Positions 12,501-23,500 of a stretch of DNA of 64,000 bases are shown here, piece by piece. Under the pieces are notes generated by a model. It worked only from the letters and a program-made list of their open reading frames with translations, had not been told where the DNA came from and did not search any database. Position 1 is the first letter of the stretch. Every line of letters begins with the position of its first letter. Source of the DNA: Prionace glauca (Eukaryota; Chordata; Chondrichthyes; Carcharhiniformes; Carcharhinidae). A program made the position numbers and the translations under genes. The stretch spans positions 62,460,470 to 62,524,469 of the forward strand of contig CM075724.1 in the NCBI GenBank assembly GCA_037974335.1, in the 5' to 3' direction.

Positions 12501-13764
12501 CCTGAATGCTGAAGTTGTTGAGCAGCATCAACTGCAGTATACTGTGCATTACCTTCTCATTACCTGCAGTAACCTGCGGGTACAGAAGGTCTACTCAATT
12601 CTTTGTACAATGGCGCGAAGGATGTGATAGGGAATCGATAACACTTCGACAATTTCAAGTTTTCAAAATCCGCTTTACGTTGCCATTTTGAAGTCTCAAT
12701 GATATAACATAGCAAGTGTGAGGTGGTCCACTTTGGTAGGAAGAATGGTAGGAAGGACTATTACTTACGTGGCGAAAAACTGCAGCAGGCGACAGTGCAG
12801 AGGGACCTCGGGGTCCTTGTGCATGAGTCGCAAAAACCCAGCTTGCAGGTGCAGCAGGTGGTCAGGAAGGCGAATGGGATGCTGCCCTTCATAGCAAGGG
12901 GGATTGAATATAAAAGTAGGGAGGTCTTGCTGCAGCTGTATAGGGCATTGGTGAGGCCACAGCTGGAGTACTGTGTGCAGTTTTGGGCGCCGCACCTGCG
13001 CAAGGATATTTTGACCCTGGAGGGAGTGCAGAGGAGGTTTACTAGGCTGATACCGGAGTTGAGGGGATTGAGCTATGAGGAGAGGTTGAATAAACTAGGC
13101 TTGTACTCGTTAGAGTTTAGAAGAATGAGGGGAGATCTCATTGAGACGTGTAAGATGATGAATGGGATGGATAGGATAGAGGTGGAGAGACTCTTCCCGC
13201 TCAAAAAAGACAGTAGGACTAGGGGGCACAGCCTCAAGATAAAGGGGAGGCAGTTTAGAACGGAGTTGAGGAGGAACTTCTTCACTCAAAGGGTGGTGAA
13301 TCTCTGGAATTCTCTGCCCATTGAAGTGGTGGAGGCTGCCTCGCTAAATATTTTTAAGAAGCGGATTGATGGGTTCTTGATAAGAGAGGGGATTAAGGGT
13401 TATGGGGAGAGCGCAGGAAGGTGGAACTGAGCCACGACAGATCAGCCATGATCTTATTGAATGGCGGGGCAGGCTCGAAGGGCTAGATGGCCTACTCCTG
13501 CTCCTATTTCTTATGTTCTAACACTCGTGTAATATCAACTTCATTTTTTACTGATTTTGCAATGTGCTCTTTATTCCTCCATAATGAACCGATGTATTTT
13601 AACAGCGTAACCGCGCATGAGAAAATAAAAATATGCAGCGAAATGTTAAAGGTACTTACCAGCTGATGCCTTTAATTTGAGCCTCGTCAAAATAATTATG
13701 AACAGTAAAATAGCCAATGCGCCGCCTGCACATCCGAAAGTGAATGGAAGGTTGACAGCACTAT
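6388..13764 (-). CDS. Partial paralogue: transmembrane and ITIM-tail cassette of a SIRP-like receptor (no V or C1 exons)
   Basis: Five exons in order TM (13660-13764), CYT1 (12396-12439), CYT2 (7842-7952), CYT2' (7110-7214) and CYT3 (6388-6525). All have AG/GT borders, and phases run 1-1, 1-0, 0-0, 0-0, 0-stop. TM, CYT1, CYT2 and CYT3 pair one to one with exons of the complete gene at 25115-37292, with equal lengths for CYT1 (44) and CYT2 (111) and near-equal lengths for TM (105 vs 108) and CYT3 (138 vs 144). Intron sequence around CYT2' and CYT3 is also alignable, so this is a segmental duplication, not a retrocopy. No leader, V or C1 exon was found between 13765 and 25114. It may be an alternative 3' cassette of the upstream gene, since phase 1 at TM fits its C1 exon, or a headless paralogue. 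Reading frames are open, but one tail tyrosine is replaced by cysteine. Introns hold CR1 and SINE insertions. Confidence 0.75.
7110..7214 (-). CDS. Cassette b, exon CYT2' (extra ITIM exon)
   Basis: Acceptor TATTTTACAG, 35 codons in phase 0-0, donor CCCAG|GTAGAT. Encodes LAYATI (a good ITIM) and ends in IIYSQ. If the donor is read through, the frame gives IIYSQV and stops two codons later. Homologous to CYT2 and CYT3 by eye, so it arose by exon duplication. The equivalent in the complete gene has decayed. Confidence 0.72.
7512..7806 (-). mobile_element. tRNA-derived SINE in intron CYT2-CYT2'
   Basis: Reverse complement has the tRNA-like head (GAACCCGGGTACCTGG, box B-like), the central module and a tail ending TGGATTCTATGA. 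Confidence 0.8.
7842..7952 (-). CDS. Cassette b, exon CYT2
   Basis: Acceptor TTATTTTTACAG, 37 codons phase 0-0, donor TCTCAA|GTAGGA. Encodes AAYATLSL and, 22 residues later, HTIYSQ. Spliced to CYT2' it gives TIYSQI, a TxYxxI (ITSM-type) site; read through it gives TIYSQV and a stop at 7824-7826. The first motif has Ala at -2 and is a weak ITIM. Confidence 0.75.
8236..8717 (+). mobile_element. CR1-A LINE 3' fragment
   Basis: ORF2 C-terminal region and 3' UTR to TTCTTATGTTCTTATG. A poly-G run of about 17 at 8426-8442 replaces the normal short G run and breaks the frame. Confidence 0.92.
8722..9205. repeat. Repeat F, split by a later insertion
   Basis: 8722-8800 and 9150-9205 match consecutive parts of repeat F at 28140-28345 (GTGAAGGAAC...ATATTTCCAAG and CCTTGTCCTTT...TTGGAAGGTGCTG). 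The intervening ~350 bp includes the hairpin repeat at 8957-9135. Confidence 0.6.
8957..9135. repeat. Fold-back (hairpin) repeat
   Basis: Arms 8957-9030 and 9064-9135 are imperfect reverse complements (for example CTGACAGCATC against GATGCTGTCAG, and AATCTGAAAC against the TCTCAGATT side) with a ~33-nt loop. One arm of the same family occurs at 36375-36560 and near 34700-34760. Confidence 0.75.
9206..9725 (+). mobile_element. CR1-B LINE 3' UTR carrying the SINE central module
   Basis: Matches 47140-47605 along its whole length, and its last 280 bp match 61922-62215. Contains CACATGGATTTGGGCC, then the GCGTGGGTTTTCTCCGGGTG module shared with the SINEs, and a GGGCCTGTTTCCCGG...TTGTTCTTTGTT tail. 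Confidence 0.7.
9790..9892 (-). mobile_element. Repeat G (LINE-like) fragment
   Basis: Reverse complement aligns with 27610-27700 (GTGATGGAATACTTTCCACTTGCCTGG ... CACCATCCAAGACAAAG in pieces) and with the element at 60255-60870. Confidence 0.6.
9995..11215 (-). mobile_element. Old CR1-like LINE fragment
   Basis: Minus strand carries the 3' end (AATAAACATAAGAAAAT complement), then RT and linker remnants (frame 10881-11180: KDNIGSLEDEPGELIMGN, NQYFVPVFTVEEG). Internally deleted near 10140 and interrupted by a SINE. Confidence 0.8.
10575..10775 (-). mobile_element. SINE fragment inside the CR1 at 9995-11215
   Basis: SINE tail and body in reverse orientation (GGCCATTTGATCCATC ... GCCATGCTAATCCCCC). 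The host LINE resumes at about 10777 with CTGGAACTTCTCCAGAATCC, which normally follows CCAATCT directly. Confidence 0.65.
11216..12395. other. No gene recognised
   Basis: Intron of the cassette b transcript. Apart from the weak LINE fragment at 11815-11975, I see no domain, splice-bounded exon or known repeat. The short frames (for example 11316-11603) have no recognisable content. Confidence 0.4.
11815..11975 (+). mobile_element. Repeat H (old LINE 3' ORF fragment)
   Basis: Contains GAGGAGATTTATGGAATG and TTGTTCTCCTTGCAGCAGGGAAAGA-type sequence shared with 30320-30530 and 35715-35945. This resembles a degenerate CR1-type ORF2 C-terminus. Confidence 0.45.
12396..12439 (-). CDS. Cassette b, exon CYT1
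   Basis: Acceptor TCTTTCTCTTTTAG, 44 bp, donor AACAG|GTAGGG, phase 1-0. Encodes NNRNLVEAAQRKEQ. Length and phases equal those of the counterpart at 31385-31428 (VKINSVEAGQSDET), which shares the VEA..Q core. Confidence 0.75.
12712..13522 (+). mobile_element. CR1-A LINE, 5'-truncated, open frame
   Basis: Starts within the RT C-terminus ([19 protein letters not shown]) and is open from 12723 to 13430, then the family 3' UTR to CTTATGTTC. Inserted in the intron between TM and CYT1 of cassette b. Confidence 0.95.
13660..13764 (-). CDS. Cassette b, transmembrane exon
   Basis: Acceptor TTTGTTCCTGTAG, 105 bp, donor AGCTG|GTAAGT, phase 1-1. Encodes a short stalk and FGCAGGALAILLFIIIL, followed by the basic stop-transfer TRLKLKAS. 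Nearly identical to the exon at 31978-32085. No charged residue lies in the membrane segment, as expected for a receptor that signals through its own tail. Confidence 0.82.
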
Positions 13765-13861
13765 CTACAGGAACAAATGATTGAAATAAGAAGCTGCGCA
13801 ACTTATACATAGTCATAACTAGGATGTAGAAAAACATCAACTTAGTGCGATGTATGTCCAT

Positions 13862-14578
13862 TCAGAATTCTGACAGCAGCAGGGAAGAAGCTGTTCTTGA
13901 ATCGGTTGGTAGGTGACTTCAGACTTGTGCATCTTTTTCGTGACGGAAGAAGGTGGAAGAGAGTATCAGTGGGGTCATAGGGCCCTTGGTTATGCTGGCT
14001 GCTTTCTGAGGCACTGGAAGTGTAGACAGAGCCAATGGATGGGAAGCTGGCTTGTGGATGGACTAGGCTACATTCACAACCTTCTGTAGTCTCTTGCCAT
14101 TTTGGGCAGAGCAGGAACCTTATGAAGCTGTGATACAATCAGAATGCATCTGTAAAAGTTGGTAAGAGTCATAGCTGACATGCCAAGTTTCCTTAGTCCT
14201 CTGAGAAAGTAGAGGCTTTGGGCTTTCGTAACTACAGTGTCAGTGTGGGGGTACCAGGACAGGTTGGTGACCTGGACACCTAAACTTTCTACTTCATCCT
14301 TGTTGATGTAATGGGCATGTTCTTTACACTTCCTGAAGTCAATGACAATCTTCTTTGTTTTATTGGCATTTAGGGAGAGATTATTGTTGCCGAACAAGTT
14401 CACCAGATTCTCTATCTCATTCTTGTATGTTGTCTCACCATTGTTTGAGATCTGATCCAGTAGGATGGTTGTCAGCAAACTTGAAAATCGAATTAGAGGG
14501 GAATTTGGCCATATGGTCATAGGGGTCGGGGCACCAGTGAGGGTGATCGTAGAGGAGGTGGTACATGAAACATAGTTC
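13862..14578 (-). mobile_element. L2-like LINE, 3' part
   Basis: Minus frame has NNLSLNANKTKKIVIDFRK, LSWYPHTDTVVTKAQSLYFLR and KLGMSAMTLTNFYRC, typical of vertebrate L2/Maui-type ORF2. Continues at 15536 after an insertion. Degenerate. Confidence 0.82.
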
Positions 14579-14579
14579 A

Positions 14580-15535
14580 GTACAGGCCCTTTGGCCCTCG
14601 ATTTGTCATGTCGAGCTTTGTCCAAAACCAAGATCAAGCTATTCCACTCCCTATCATTCTGGTGTGCTCCATGTGCCTATTTAATAACTACTTGAAAGTT
14701 CCTAAAGTGTCTGACTCCACTATCACACCAATCCACACCCCAACCACTGGGTAAAGAACCTATCTCAAACATTCCTCCTATCTCCCACCATGAACCTTAC
14801 TAATGCCCCCTAGTAATATCTACATCCACCTGAGGAAATGGTCTCTGAACGACGACTCTATCTAGCCCCCTCATCTTATAAACCTCTTACGTCCACTCTT
14901 ATCCTTCTCCGCTCTAAAGAGAAAAGCACCGGCTCTCTCAATCTTTCCTCATAAGACCTACTTTTCAACTCAGACAGCATCCTGGAAAATCTCTGCACTC
15001 TCTCCAATGTTTCCACATCCTTCTTATAATGAGGTGACTAGAACTGCACACAATATTCCAAATGTGGTCTCACCAAGGTCTTCTATAGCTGCAGGATAAC
15101 TCTACAGCCCTTAAACTCAAACCCCCTGTTAATAAGCGATAACACACTATATGCCTCCCTCACGGCTCTATCCACTTGAGTGGCAACCTTTTGAGATCTG
15201 TGGATACGAACCCCATGATTCTCGGTTCATCCACATTTCTCAGAACCCTGTTGTTGACCCGTCATTGATAAAAATCGCAAATAGCAGAGGACCCAGCCCT
15301 GATCCCTGTGGTATACTGCTGGTAACTGGCATCCAGTCTGAAAATTTTCCATCTACCATCGCCCTGAGTCTTCTATGAGATAGCCACTTACTTATCCAAT
15401 CGACCAAATTTCCTTCTATCCCACACCTCCTTACTTTCTTCATGAGCCTACCAAAGGGAACATTACCAAACGCCTAACTAAAATCCATGTATACGACATC
15501 AACTGCTCTGCCTTCATCTACACACTTAGTTAGCA
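14580..15535 (-). mobile_element. CR1-C LINE fragment nested in the L2-like element
   Basis: The minus strand ends in the CR1-C 3' sequence (reverse complement of CAGGCCCTTTGGCCCTCG) and encodes RT pieces: [53 protein letters not shown]. Related to 50855-52030. Confidence 0.78.
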
Positions 15536-15872
15536 CCTCAAAGAAATTGGTGTTGCCTATTGTTACTAATTGTGGTCTCTGAGTTAGGAAGTTCAGGCTC
15601 CAGTTGCAGAGATAGATACTGAAGCCTAGGCTGGAGTTTGGAGATGAGTTTCTCGGGAATAATGGTGTTGAAGGCTGAGCTGTAGCCAATTAGTAGGAGT
15701 CTGGCACAGGTGTCCTTGTTGTTTCGGTGTCCCAGGGTTGAGTGCAGCACCAGGGAGATGGTGTCTGCTGTGGTCCTGTTGTGGGGGTAGGCAAACTATC
15801 GTGGATCCAGGTAATCTGAGAGGCTGGAATTGATTTGTGCCATGACTAGCCTTTCAATGGACTTCATATTGG
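15536..15872 (-). mobile_element. L2-like LINE, RT part
   Basis: Minus frame contains ARLLLIGYSSAFNTIIPEKL (family usually IDFSSAFNTI) and NWSLNFLTQRPQLV. Continuation of 13862-14578. Confidence 0.78.
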
Positions 15873-16858
15873 ATACATAGAACCAAAATCAAGATTAAAG
15901 CCCGAAGTTTCAGCATTGTGTGATTTTGTAGAAAATAGAGGAAGCAGAAATGTTAACTTTCTGAAAGAGCCATAGAGATGCAAAAAGGTGTATTCATGTG
16001 TTTTTTTTTTCATTATAGAAAGATGCTTTTAAGGTGAAATGTGAAGAATTGATGAGCATGAACTTCGCCTCAAAGATCTTGGTGATAAATCTTTAATGGG
16101 AAAAGCTGCAGCCACAACAGTGGAGAACAATTCAAGTGATTTTAGCAAAGATTAAAGAGGAGTCAGGCAAAAATGTTTTCTTCCTTTTTTTTATTTGGTT
16201 TATAAAGTGAAAATATTCTTGACTTGCTGAAATTAGTTGGCAGTTACAACGTTATTATGCACCAATGATCCTGTTCTTCTGCTGGGTCCGGAGAGAAACT
16301 GAAAGATTTTGGATTGAGTTCAGTGAAAGTGAGAAGGGCCGAGCATAAATTGTAAAAATGTTTAGCAGTGCCCAAAAAGAAAATCAGTGCAACCAAGAAG
16401 TGAGACAATGGATGTAATGATTGAAGATGCATGTCAAAACTCCAAATGAGCTGTGAAAACAAAGCTGAGAATCCTGGCATACTATAACATAAATGTCATA
16501 AGGAGTGCATGTTGGACCATCAGTATTGCAGTGCAGAGTTGTTTTTTTCAGATGAATAATGAAGATCTCTGGCTATGTTGGACAATGAAGAGGTACTGTT
16601 TTAAATGAGACCAAAAGAACTCTGCTGTCCAAAATGAGGAAGAGACTGTTGGCATATCCTGGGCACCTAATAAAAGCATGATTGAGAAGCTTTGCAATGG
16701 GAAATGCAGGTGATAAAAGTGAGACAAACAAAACTATATTTTTAAACAGCCTTTCAAATCAGATGAATGAAGATGATCTACACCCCTTGAGCCAGATGAA
16801 TGTTGAGGTCTGTGATCGTCAATGTCCTCTTAAAGCATGGTACCCAAAGACAGATTTT
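15873..16858. other. No gene recognised
   Basis: AT-rich, short frames only, no splice-bounded Ig exon on the minus strand. I looked here specifically for missing C1 or V exons of cassette b and saw none. Confidence 0.4.
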
Positions 16859-16859
16859 T

Positions 16860-17258
16860 AAGTTTGCTTATCAGTGTTACAATAACAGTGAAGTTACTGT
16901 GAAAATCCCCTAGTTGCCACAAGCTGGTTCCTGTTCACTGATGAAGCATTCTACAGCTCATCCTTCCATTCCGCTTCGTCTCATCTGCAAATTTGGTGAT
17001 GTTGTATTTGGCTCCATCTAAATTCATTAATATACATTGTGAATAGTTGATGTCCTAACACTGATCTGTGTGATGCCGTTATACTGGAACATTACACTGA
17101 GGGACAACTTAGCATGACCAACAAACCTATCAAGTTTTTTGAACTATGGGAGGAAACTGGAACTCTTGGAGGAAACCTGTGCAGACTCTGCACAGACAGT
17201 GACCCAACTCAGGTCTCTGCTGCTGTGAGGCAGCCATGCTAAGTACTGCCACCATGCA
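16860..17258 (-). mobile_element. tRNA-derived SINE, split by a CR1 fragment
   Basis: Reverse complement shows the tail type that carries GATTTTCACAGTAACTTCA (16862-16917) and the head and central module (17085-17258, including TGAGGCAGC and GGTACTT parts). The stretch 16918-17085 is foreign. Confidence 0.65.
16918..17085 (-). mobile_element. Short CR1 fragment inside the SINE
   Basis: Contains TCTCATCTGCAAATTTGG and CATTAATATACATTGTGAAT, the reverse complement of the RT FADDT-preceding region seen in the CR1 copies here. Confidence 0.5.
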
Positions 17259-17261
17259 TTA

Positions 17262-18952
17262 TGAGAGAAAGGTGGTAGGAATGGAGGGTCTTAATGACAT
17301 TACTGTTACTAGAGAGGTGGTGCTCGACAGACTGGAGGGGCTGATTGTGGACAAATCCCCAGGACCGGATGGAATGCATCCGAGGGTTCTGAAAGAAATG
17401 GCGGAGGTGATAGTGGATGCCTTGGTGGTTATTTTCCAGACGTCGCTGGATTCCGGGGAAGTGCCGGAAGATTGGAAAACGGCTAATGTTACGCCGTTGT
17501 TTAAGAAGGGTGCCAGGCAAAAGGCGGGGAATTATAGGCCGGTTAGTTTAACGTCTGTGGTAGGTAAAATGTTAGAAACCGTCATTAAGGAGGAAATAGC
17601 GAGGCATCTTGAGGGGAATTGCTTGATAGGGCGGACGCAACACGGTTTCATTAAAGGGAAGTCGTGTCTGACAAATTTACTGGAGTTCTATGAGGATGTG
17701 TCTAGGGCAGTGGATGGAGGAGAGCCGGTGGATGTGGTCTTTCTGGATTTTCAGAAGGCGTTTGACAAGGTACCTCACAAGAGGTTATTGCAGAAGGTCA
17801 GGGGACATGGAGTTGGGGGTAGGGTGTTAGCGTGGATAGAGGATTGGTTGTCAAATAGGAGGCAGAGAGTGGGGGTCAATGGATGCTATTCGGATTGGCG
17901 GTTGGTGACTAGTGGGGTGCCCCAGGGGTCGGTGCTGGGGCCTCAGCTATTTACCATTTATATAGATGATCTGGAGGAGGGAACCGAGTGCAGGGTGTCG
18001 AAATTTGCTGATGACACCAAGATTGGGGGAAAGGCAAATTGTGCGGAGGGTGTGGAGAGTCTGCAGAAGGATCTAGATAGGCTGGGCGAATGGGCCAGGA
18101 AATGACAAATGGAATTTAATGTTGGCAAGTGTGAGGTGGTCCACTTTGGTAGGAGGAATGGTAGGAAGGACTATTACTTACGGGGCGAAAAACTGCAGCA
18201 GGCGACGGTGCAGAGGGACCTCGGGGTCCTTGTGCATGAGTCGCAAAAACCCAGCTTGCAGGTGCAGCAGGTGGTCAGGAAGGCGAATGGGATGCTGCCC
18301 TTCATAGCGAGGGGGATTGAATATAAAAGTAGGGAGGTCTTGCTGCAGCTGTATAGGGCATTGGTGAGGCCGCAGCTGGAGTACTGTGTGCAGTTTTGGG
18401 CGCCGCACCTGCGCAAGGATATTTTGGCCCTGGAGGGAGTGCAGAGGAGGTTTACTCGGCTGATACTGGAGTTGAGGGGATTGAGCTATGAGGAGAGGCT
18501 GAATAAACTAGGCTTGTACTCGTTAGAGTTTAGAAGAATGAGGGGAGATCTCATTGAGACGTATAAGATGATGAATGGGATGGATAGGATAGAGGTGGAG
18601 AGACTCTTCCCGCTCAAAAAAGACAGTAGGACTCGGGGGCACAGCCTCAAGATAAAGGGGGGGCGGTTTAGAACAGAGTTGAGGAGGAACTTCTTCACTC
18701 AAAGGGTGGTGAATCTCTGGAATTCTCTGCCTGTTGAAGTGGTGGAGGCTGCCTCGCTAAATATTTTTAAGAAACGGGTTGATGGGTTTTTGATAAGAGA
18801 AGGGATTAAGGGTTCTGGGGAGAGGGCAGGAAGGTGGAGCTGAGTCACGACAGATCAGCCATGATCTTATTGAATGGCGGGGCAGGCTCGAAGGGCCAGA
18901 TGGCCTACTCCTGCTCCTATTTCTTATGTTCTTATGTTCTTATGTTCTTAAA
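17262..18952 (+). mobile_element. CR1-A LINE, 5'-truncated, one nonsense change
   Basis: Starts in the linker before RT ([20 protein letters not shown]). Frame is open 17236-18105 and 18109-18843, separated by one TGA at 18103-18105 where other copies have TGG (ARK-W-QMEF). RT motifs [26 protein letters not shown] and [10 protein letters not shown] are present. Ends in three TTATGTTC units. Very similar to the 48.8 kb copy. Confidence 0.96.
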
Positions 18953-18964
18953 GCCTGATTTCAG

Positions 18965-20100
18965 TAGAGGGGAAAAATTCAAGTCCAATTGTCCAGGTTA
19001 AAATAACAATACTTGGAAAACAGGGGCAGAATTGGACAGTGTGGACTTATGAGGGAAAGAATGCTTGACAAAACACTTGGAATTCTTTGAGCATGTATCT
19101 GGTAGAGTTGATGGTGGGGAGCCAGTGGATGTGGTTTATTTCCATTTTCAGAATGCTTATGATAGTTAAATACATGGGATTGCAGTTAAGTGTATTGAGA
19201 TAGATAGGAAACTCATTGGCAGACAGTAGAAATAGATCTCTTTCTAAATGGCAGGTGGTGACTCGTATGGTACCACAGGGATCAGTGCAGGACCTAACTA
19301 GTCACAATTATATATTAATGAATTTAGATGGAGCCAAGTATAATATCTCCACATATACAAATGAGACTAAGCTGGGTGGGAGGATGAGCTGAAAATGTAG
19401 AAAGATTCATCATTATTATTTGGATAAGCTGAATGAGTTGGGCAAATGTTTGGCAGATGCCATATATTGTGAATAAATGTGAAGTTATCCCCTTTGGTAG
19501 CAAAAACGGGAAGGCAAGTTATTATCAGGCAGTAAATTGAGAAGGAGGAATGTGCAATGAGATCTGGGTGTCCTCCTGACACTGTCACTGAAAGAAAGGA
19601 AATGGTATGCTGGCCTTAGTGAGAGGATTTGAGTACAGGAGCTGGAATGTCTTGCTGCAATTATACAGGGCCTTGGTGAGGCCACAACTGGAATGTTGTG
19701 TGCAGTTTTGGTCTCCTAGTCTGAGGAAGGACATTCTTGCTGTACAGGGAATGCTGCAAATGTTGACCAGGCTGATTCCTGGGATGGTGGGACTGATGTC
19801 CGAGAAGCAGTCGAGCTGGGTAGGATTATATTTGCTGGACTTCAGGGCAATCTCATAAATCTATAAAATTCTTGCAGGACCCGATGGTGGGGGGAGTCCA
19901 GAACCAGGGATCATAATCCAAAGATATGAGGTAAATCTTTTTTAAGACTGAAATGAGGAGTAATTTCTTCATGCAGAGAGGCAGGCCTATGGCATTTAAT
20001 ATCACAAAGCAATTGAAGCCAAAGTGCTTTGTTCTCAAGAAGTTTAAATACTTCTTGGGCAAAGGGAGATCAAAGAGTATGGGGATATTTGGGATGGGGT
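18965..20100 (+). mobile_element. Older CR1-like LINE fragment
   Basis: Degenerate RT (GEPVDVVYFHFQNAYD near 19110) through the C-terminal domain (19607-19858: GFEYRSWNVLLQLYRALVRPQ...). Lies directly downstream of the younger CR1-A copy. Confidence 0.8.
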
Positions 20101-20102
20101 TG

Positions 20103-20337
20103 GATGATACAGCACAATGGTCAGCACTGCTGACCTTGGGTTTCAATTTTGGCCTTGGGTTCTATTTGTGGAATTTGCACAATCTCCCCACGCCTGTGGG
20201 TTTCCTCCAGGTGCTGCAATAAGTTGGGGTGGATTAGCAATGGTAAAGGCACAGTTATGAGAATAGGCCTGAATAAGATGCTCTTTTGGTGAGTTGATGC
20301 AGACTCAAATGGTCTCCTGCACTGTAAGTGTTCTATG
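20103..20337 (+). mobile_element. SINE, degenerate
   Basis: Head (ACAGCACAATGGTCAGCACTG), partial central module (GTGGGTTTCCTCCAGGTGC) and tail CTGCACTGTAAGTGTTCTATGAT. Confidence 0.7.
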
Positions 20338-20398
20338 ATCTGCCCATGATTCTGAATTTGCTGTTTTCCTACCAAGTTTAGGCTACTTTGTTTACTAG

Positions 20399-20599
<201 letters not shown>

Positions 20600-23500
20600 G
20601 CAGGTAATAAAGGAATATAATTCTTGCACACTACTTCATTCAGATCTATAGATTGCTTAAAACTTAGAGGGAAAGGCTCAGGAGGGAGAACAGCATTAAT
20701 TTGTTTTATTATTTTTGCTCTGGCTTTTATGGCGGTTGCCTTAACTGCCGACAATAAATGTACCAATTTTGAATTTGATCTATCCAGACATATATGGATC
20801 CTTGCATCTTAAAAGTAAGATGCAGAGAGTGGGTCCTACTGGGGATCTACACGGAATATTGTGACAACATGTTGCATGTTTTTTTGTCAACATGATTGCC
20901 TTATTTACCAGCTAACTGTGTATTTGAGCAAATTAAACTCTTCTTTCTTCGCCCTACTTACATTAGGGAAATGAGTAGGCTAATTAACCCTGTAAACTTA
21001 TTCCACTATGCAGTGATGTCATGGCAGACCTACGACTGTACTCCGAATACAGGGCATTCTCTCTCATGCCCCACGCTATTTGTTTAAATTTCTATGAAGG
21101 GCCCTGTCCTTGAAATAGTGTGAAACTGAAGAGACATTCTGATTTGGAAACCCCTTTTTAGATCATCCAGAATCTTCCTGCAGAAATCTTGCCTTAGCAA
21201 ATTCAGCCCATTGTGTCTTGTGTGAATGGTTAATTGAACCTTCAAGTGAAAATTTTGGCTTTGTAAATTGCTGCAGCTACCAATAGTTAATAGAATAAGG
21301 GGGTTTCTGAGACTCACAAACAACAAGGTAAAGTGCATCTTATGAGAAATAAAGATTGAGAAATAGGGGGTGGGTTGTGCCCAATCTGAACTGGATACAA
21401 AGATTAGATTGGTGGGGAAAATCCATTAAAGGGGTATTTGTGTGATCAAAAATTATTAGGTTTAATTTTGTGGTCAGTTAATGAATTGTTAATATAAAAA
21501 TCTCATGGGAATTTGACCTTTCACAAATGAAGTGATGTACTTTGTCCAGCAGCCTGTGGCAATTCACAATTTTGGGAATAGCTCTTCAATATCAAGTTGG
21601 TGGCCAATTTTCACATAAGCAGTGTGTATCAATCGTTTTTTTTCCCCTCCTGAATGTTGTCCTTATCAAAAGTTGGGATGTTTACATGAGCTGAGAGAGA
21701 AGACCCCTTATAGTAAAGGGCATCTGTCCCCACCATCCTTTGTTCCTGTGACTCATTTTCTATGAAGAATTTGTTGACACTTTAAATTCATCCCTATTAG
21801 TATAGTATAACTGATTCTGGGGGATTCCAATGTGGGTTACATCAGCTGCTCTAGTGCAAACAATTTAGCAGCCTGTAAACTAATGCAACTTTCTTGAAAT
21901 GATTTAATTAATGTCCTTGTAATTAATTGCATTATTCATATTTAAGAGAAAATCAATTTCTTTACAGTAAATGTTTACACTTTTCAATGTATCTCTTTTG
22001 AATTCTAGGTTTAATTTTATTTATAACTGAAGTTTATGAATATCTCAGACAATATCACGGTTTCCCTGAACATTGACCATGGCTTCTATCAGCCACGGAC
22101 TTGATCAGTTTTTCAAATCCAATCAATGGCATTTTGAAGCACCTGCCATGACTTGGCTGGTACTTCTGTTCAACTCTACAATAAATGTAGACAAAGAACT
22201 ACTGGCACATTTTTAAAAAATGTTTCTGTCTGCTTGTGTAATTGTTGCATTTTCTACTTTATTAAATGGGTAAAAATAACTTTTCTGAGGGTTTTAATTG
22301 TATAGAGAGATTTCACCCTGATCCTTTTGACTTTGTAATTGGATGTAGCACTCAATGTAGTAGGATGGGCAATTCACTTTTGTGAATTTGTGGTTTTGAG
22401 TTCTGTAATAGAAAGCGTTTCACTGCTCCTCTTGCTGTCCAACTCAAATCTCATACATATTTAGTGTTGTTTACGATCAGACCAGCGACTCATGGGATGA
22501 GATTTCAACTTTTATCTGTTTTACACAAAATAATGTTTTCTGCTCATTCCATGTGATTTAAGGTGTGTAAATGACCTGACTGCTGCTGGTTTGTGGGCCT
22601 GTCCAATTTGCCCCAATGTCTGCTGAGTATGATATAAATTGTGTGAAGTATTTTAGTCTTCAGAAAATTGCAATGCTCAGAATCAGTGGGAACTACAGTA
22701 AATGCCAGATTGCAGTCAGTCATAAGGCTGTTTGCACATCTTAAGTTTTCTGAAAAAGAATGCACATTGAGTCTTAAAACTATAAAGCAATTTGAACTGC
22801 AGTAAAGTATTGAGGTTAGCCTGGGCTGTTTTTAAAAAAATGCAATTCTGAATGGTAATAAAGCAAATGCAGGTCTCGGGGTTTTGTGCTTCCAGTTGGT
22901 GGGACAACAGTTCATTTATTACTAATTTTGTATGGGAAAGAAGTTGAATTTCTTCTTAGCAAGGAATCTGGAAGTTAGAATATGGGAATTTTAGAATCAT
23001 TATTGACTGTAGTAGTTCAAGGCCCACCTTAACCTTGGTGATAAACCAAGTTCTTGCCTGTATTGTCCACACTTGAAAATAGTGTCTTGCTTGTGTTGAA
23101 GCTGTATGTCCATAGTGTTGCACATCACACTGGCAGAATGGAATGCTAGAACATCACCTTTGGCAGATGCGGGATGCAATTAATAGTGCTGTCAGTAGGA
23201 TTGCCGTAATCCTATATAATTAAACTGCACTGAAAATGTTGCCATTTACACAATGTTTTGCCTTAAAATTGGTTGATGCCAGGAGAGAACTGTAAGGATA
23301 GTAAAATAAGAATGGGTACATCACCAGTGGAAGTGATTTCAAAAAAATATTACTTTAGTGTGCAGCACTTGACTTTATATAGTCCTGCTGGCATTTGATA
23401 AGACTATCACTGGTTTTGCTGGAGCTTTGATAACTGAAAAGAAATAAGCAGTTGGTTATACTTTTTGTGGTTTCACTCCATCTCCATCTTCTTGGCCCCT

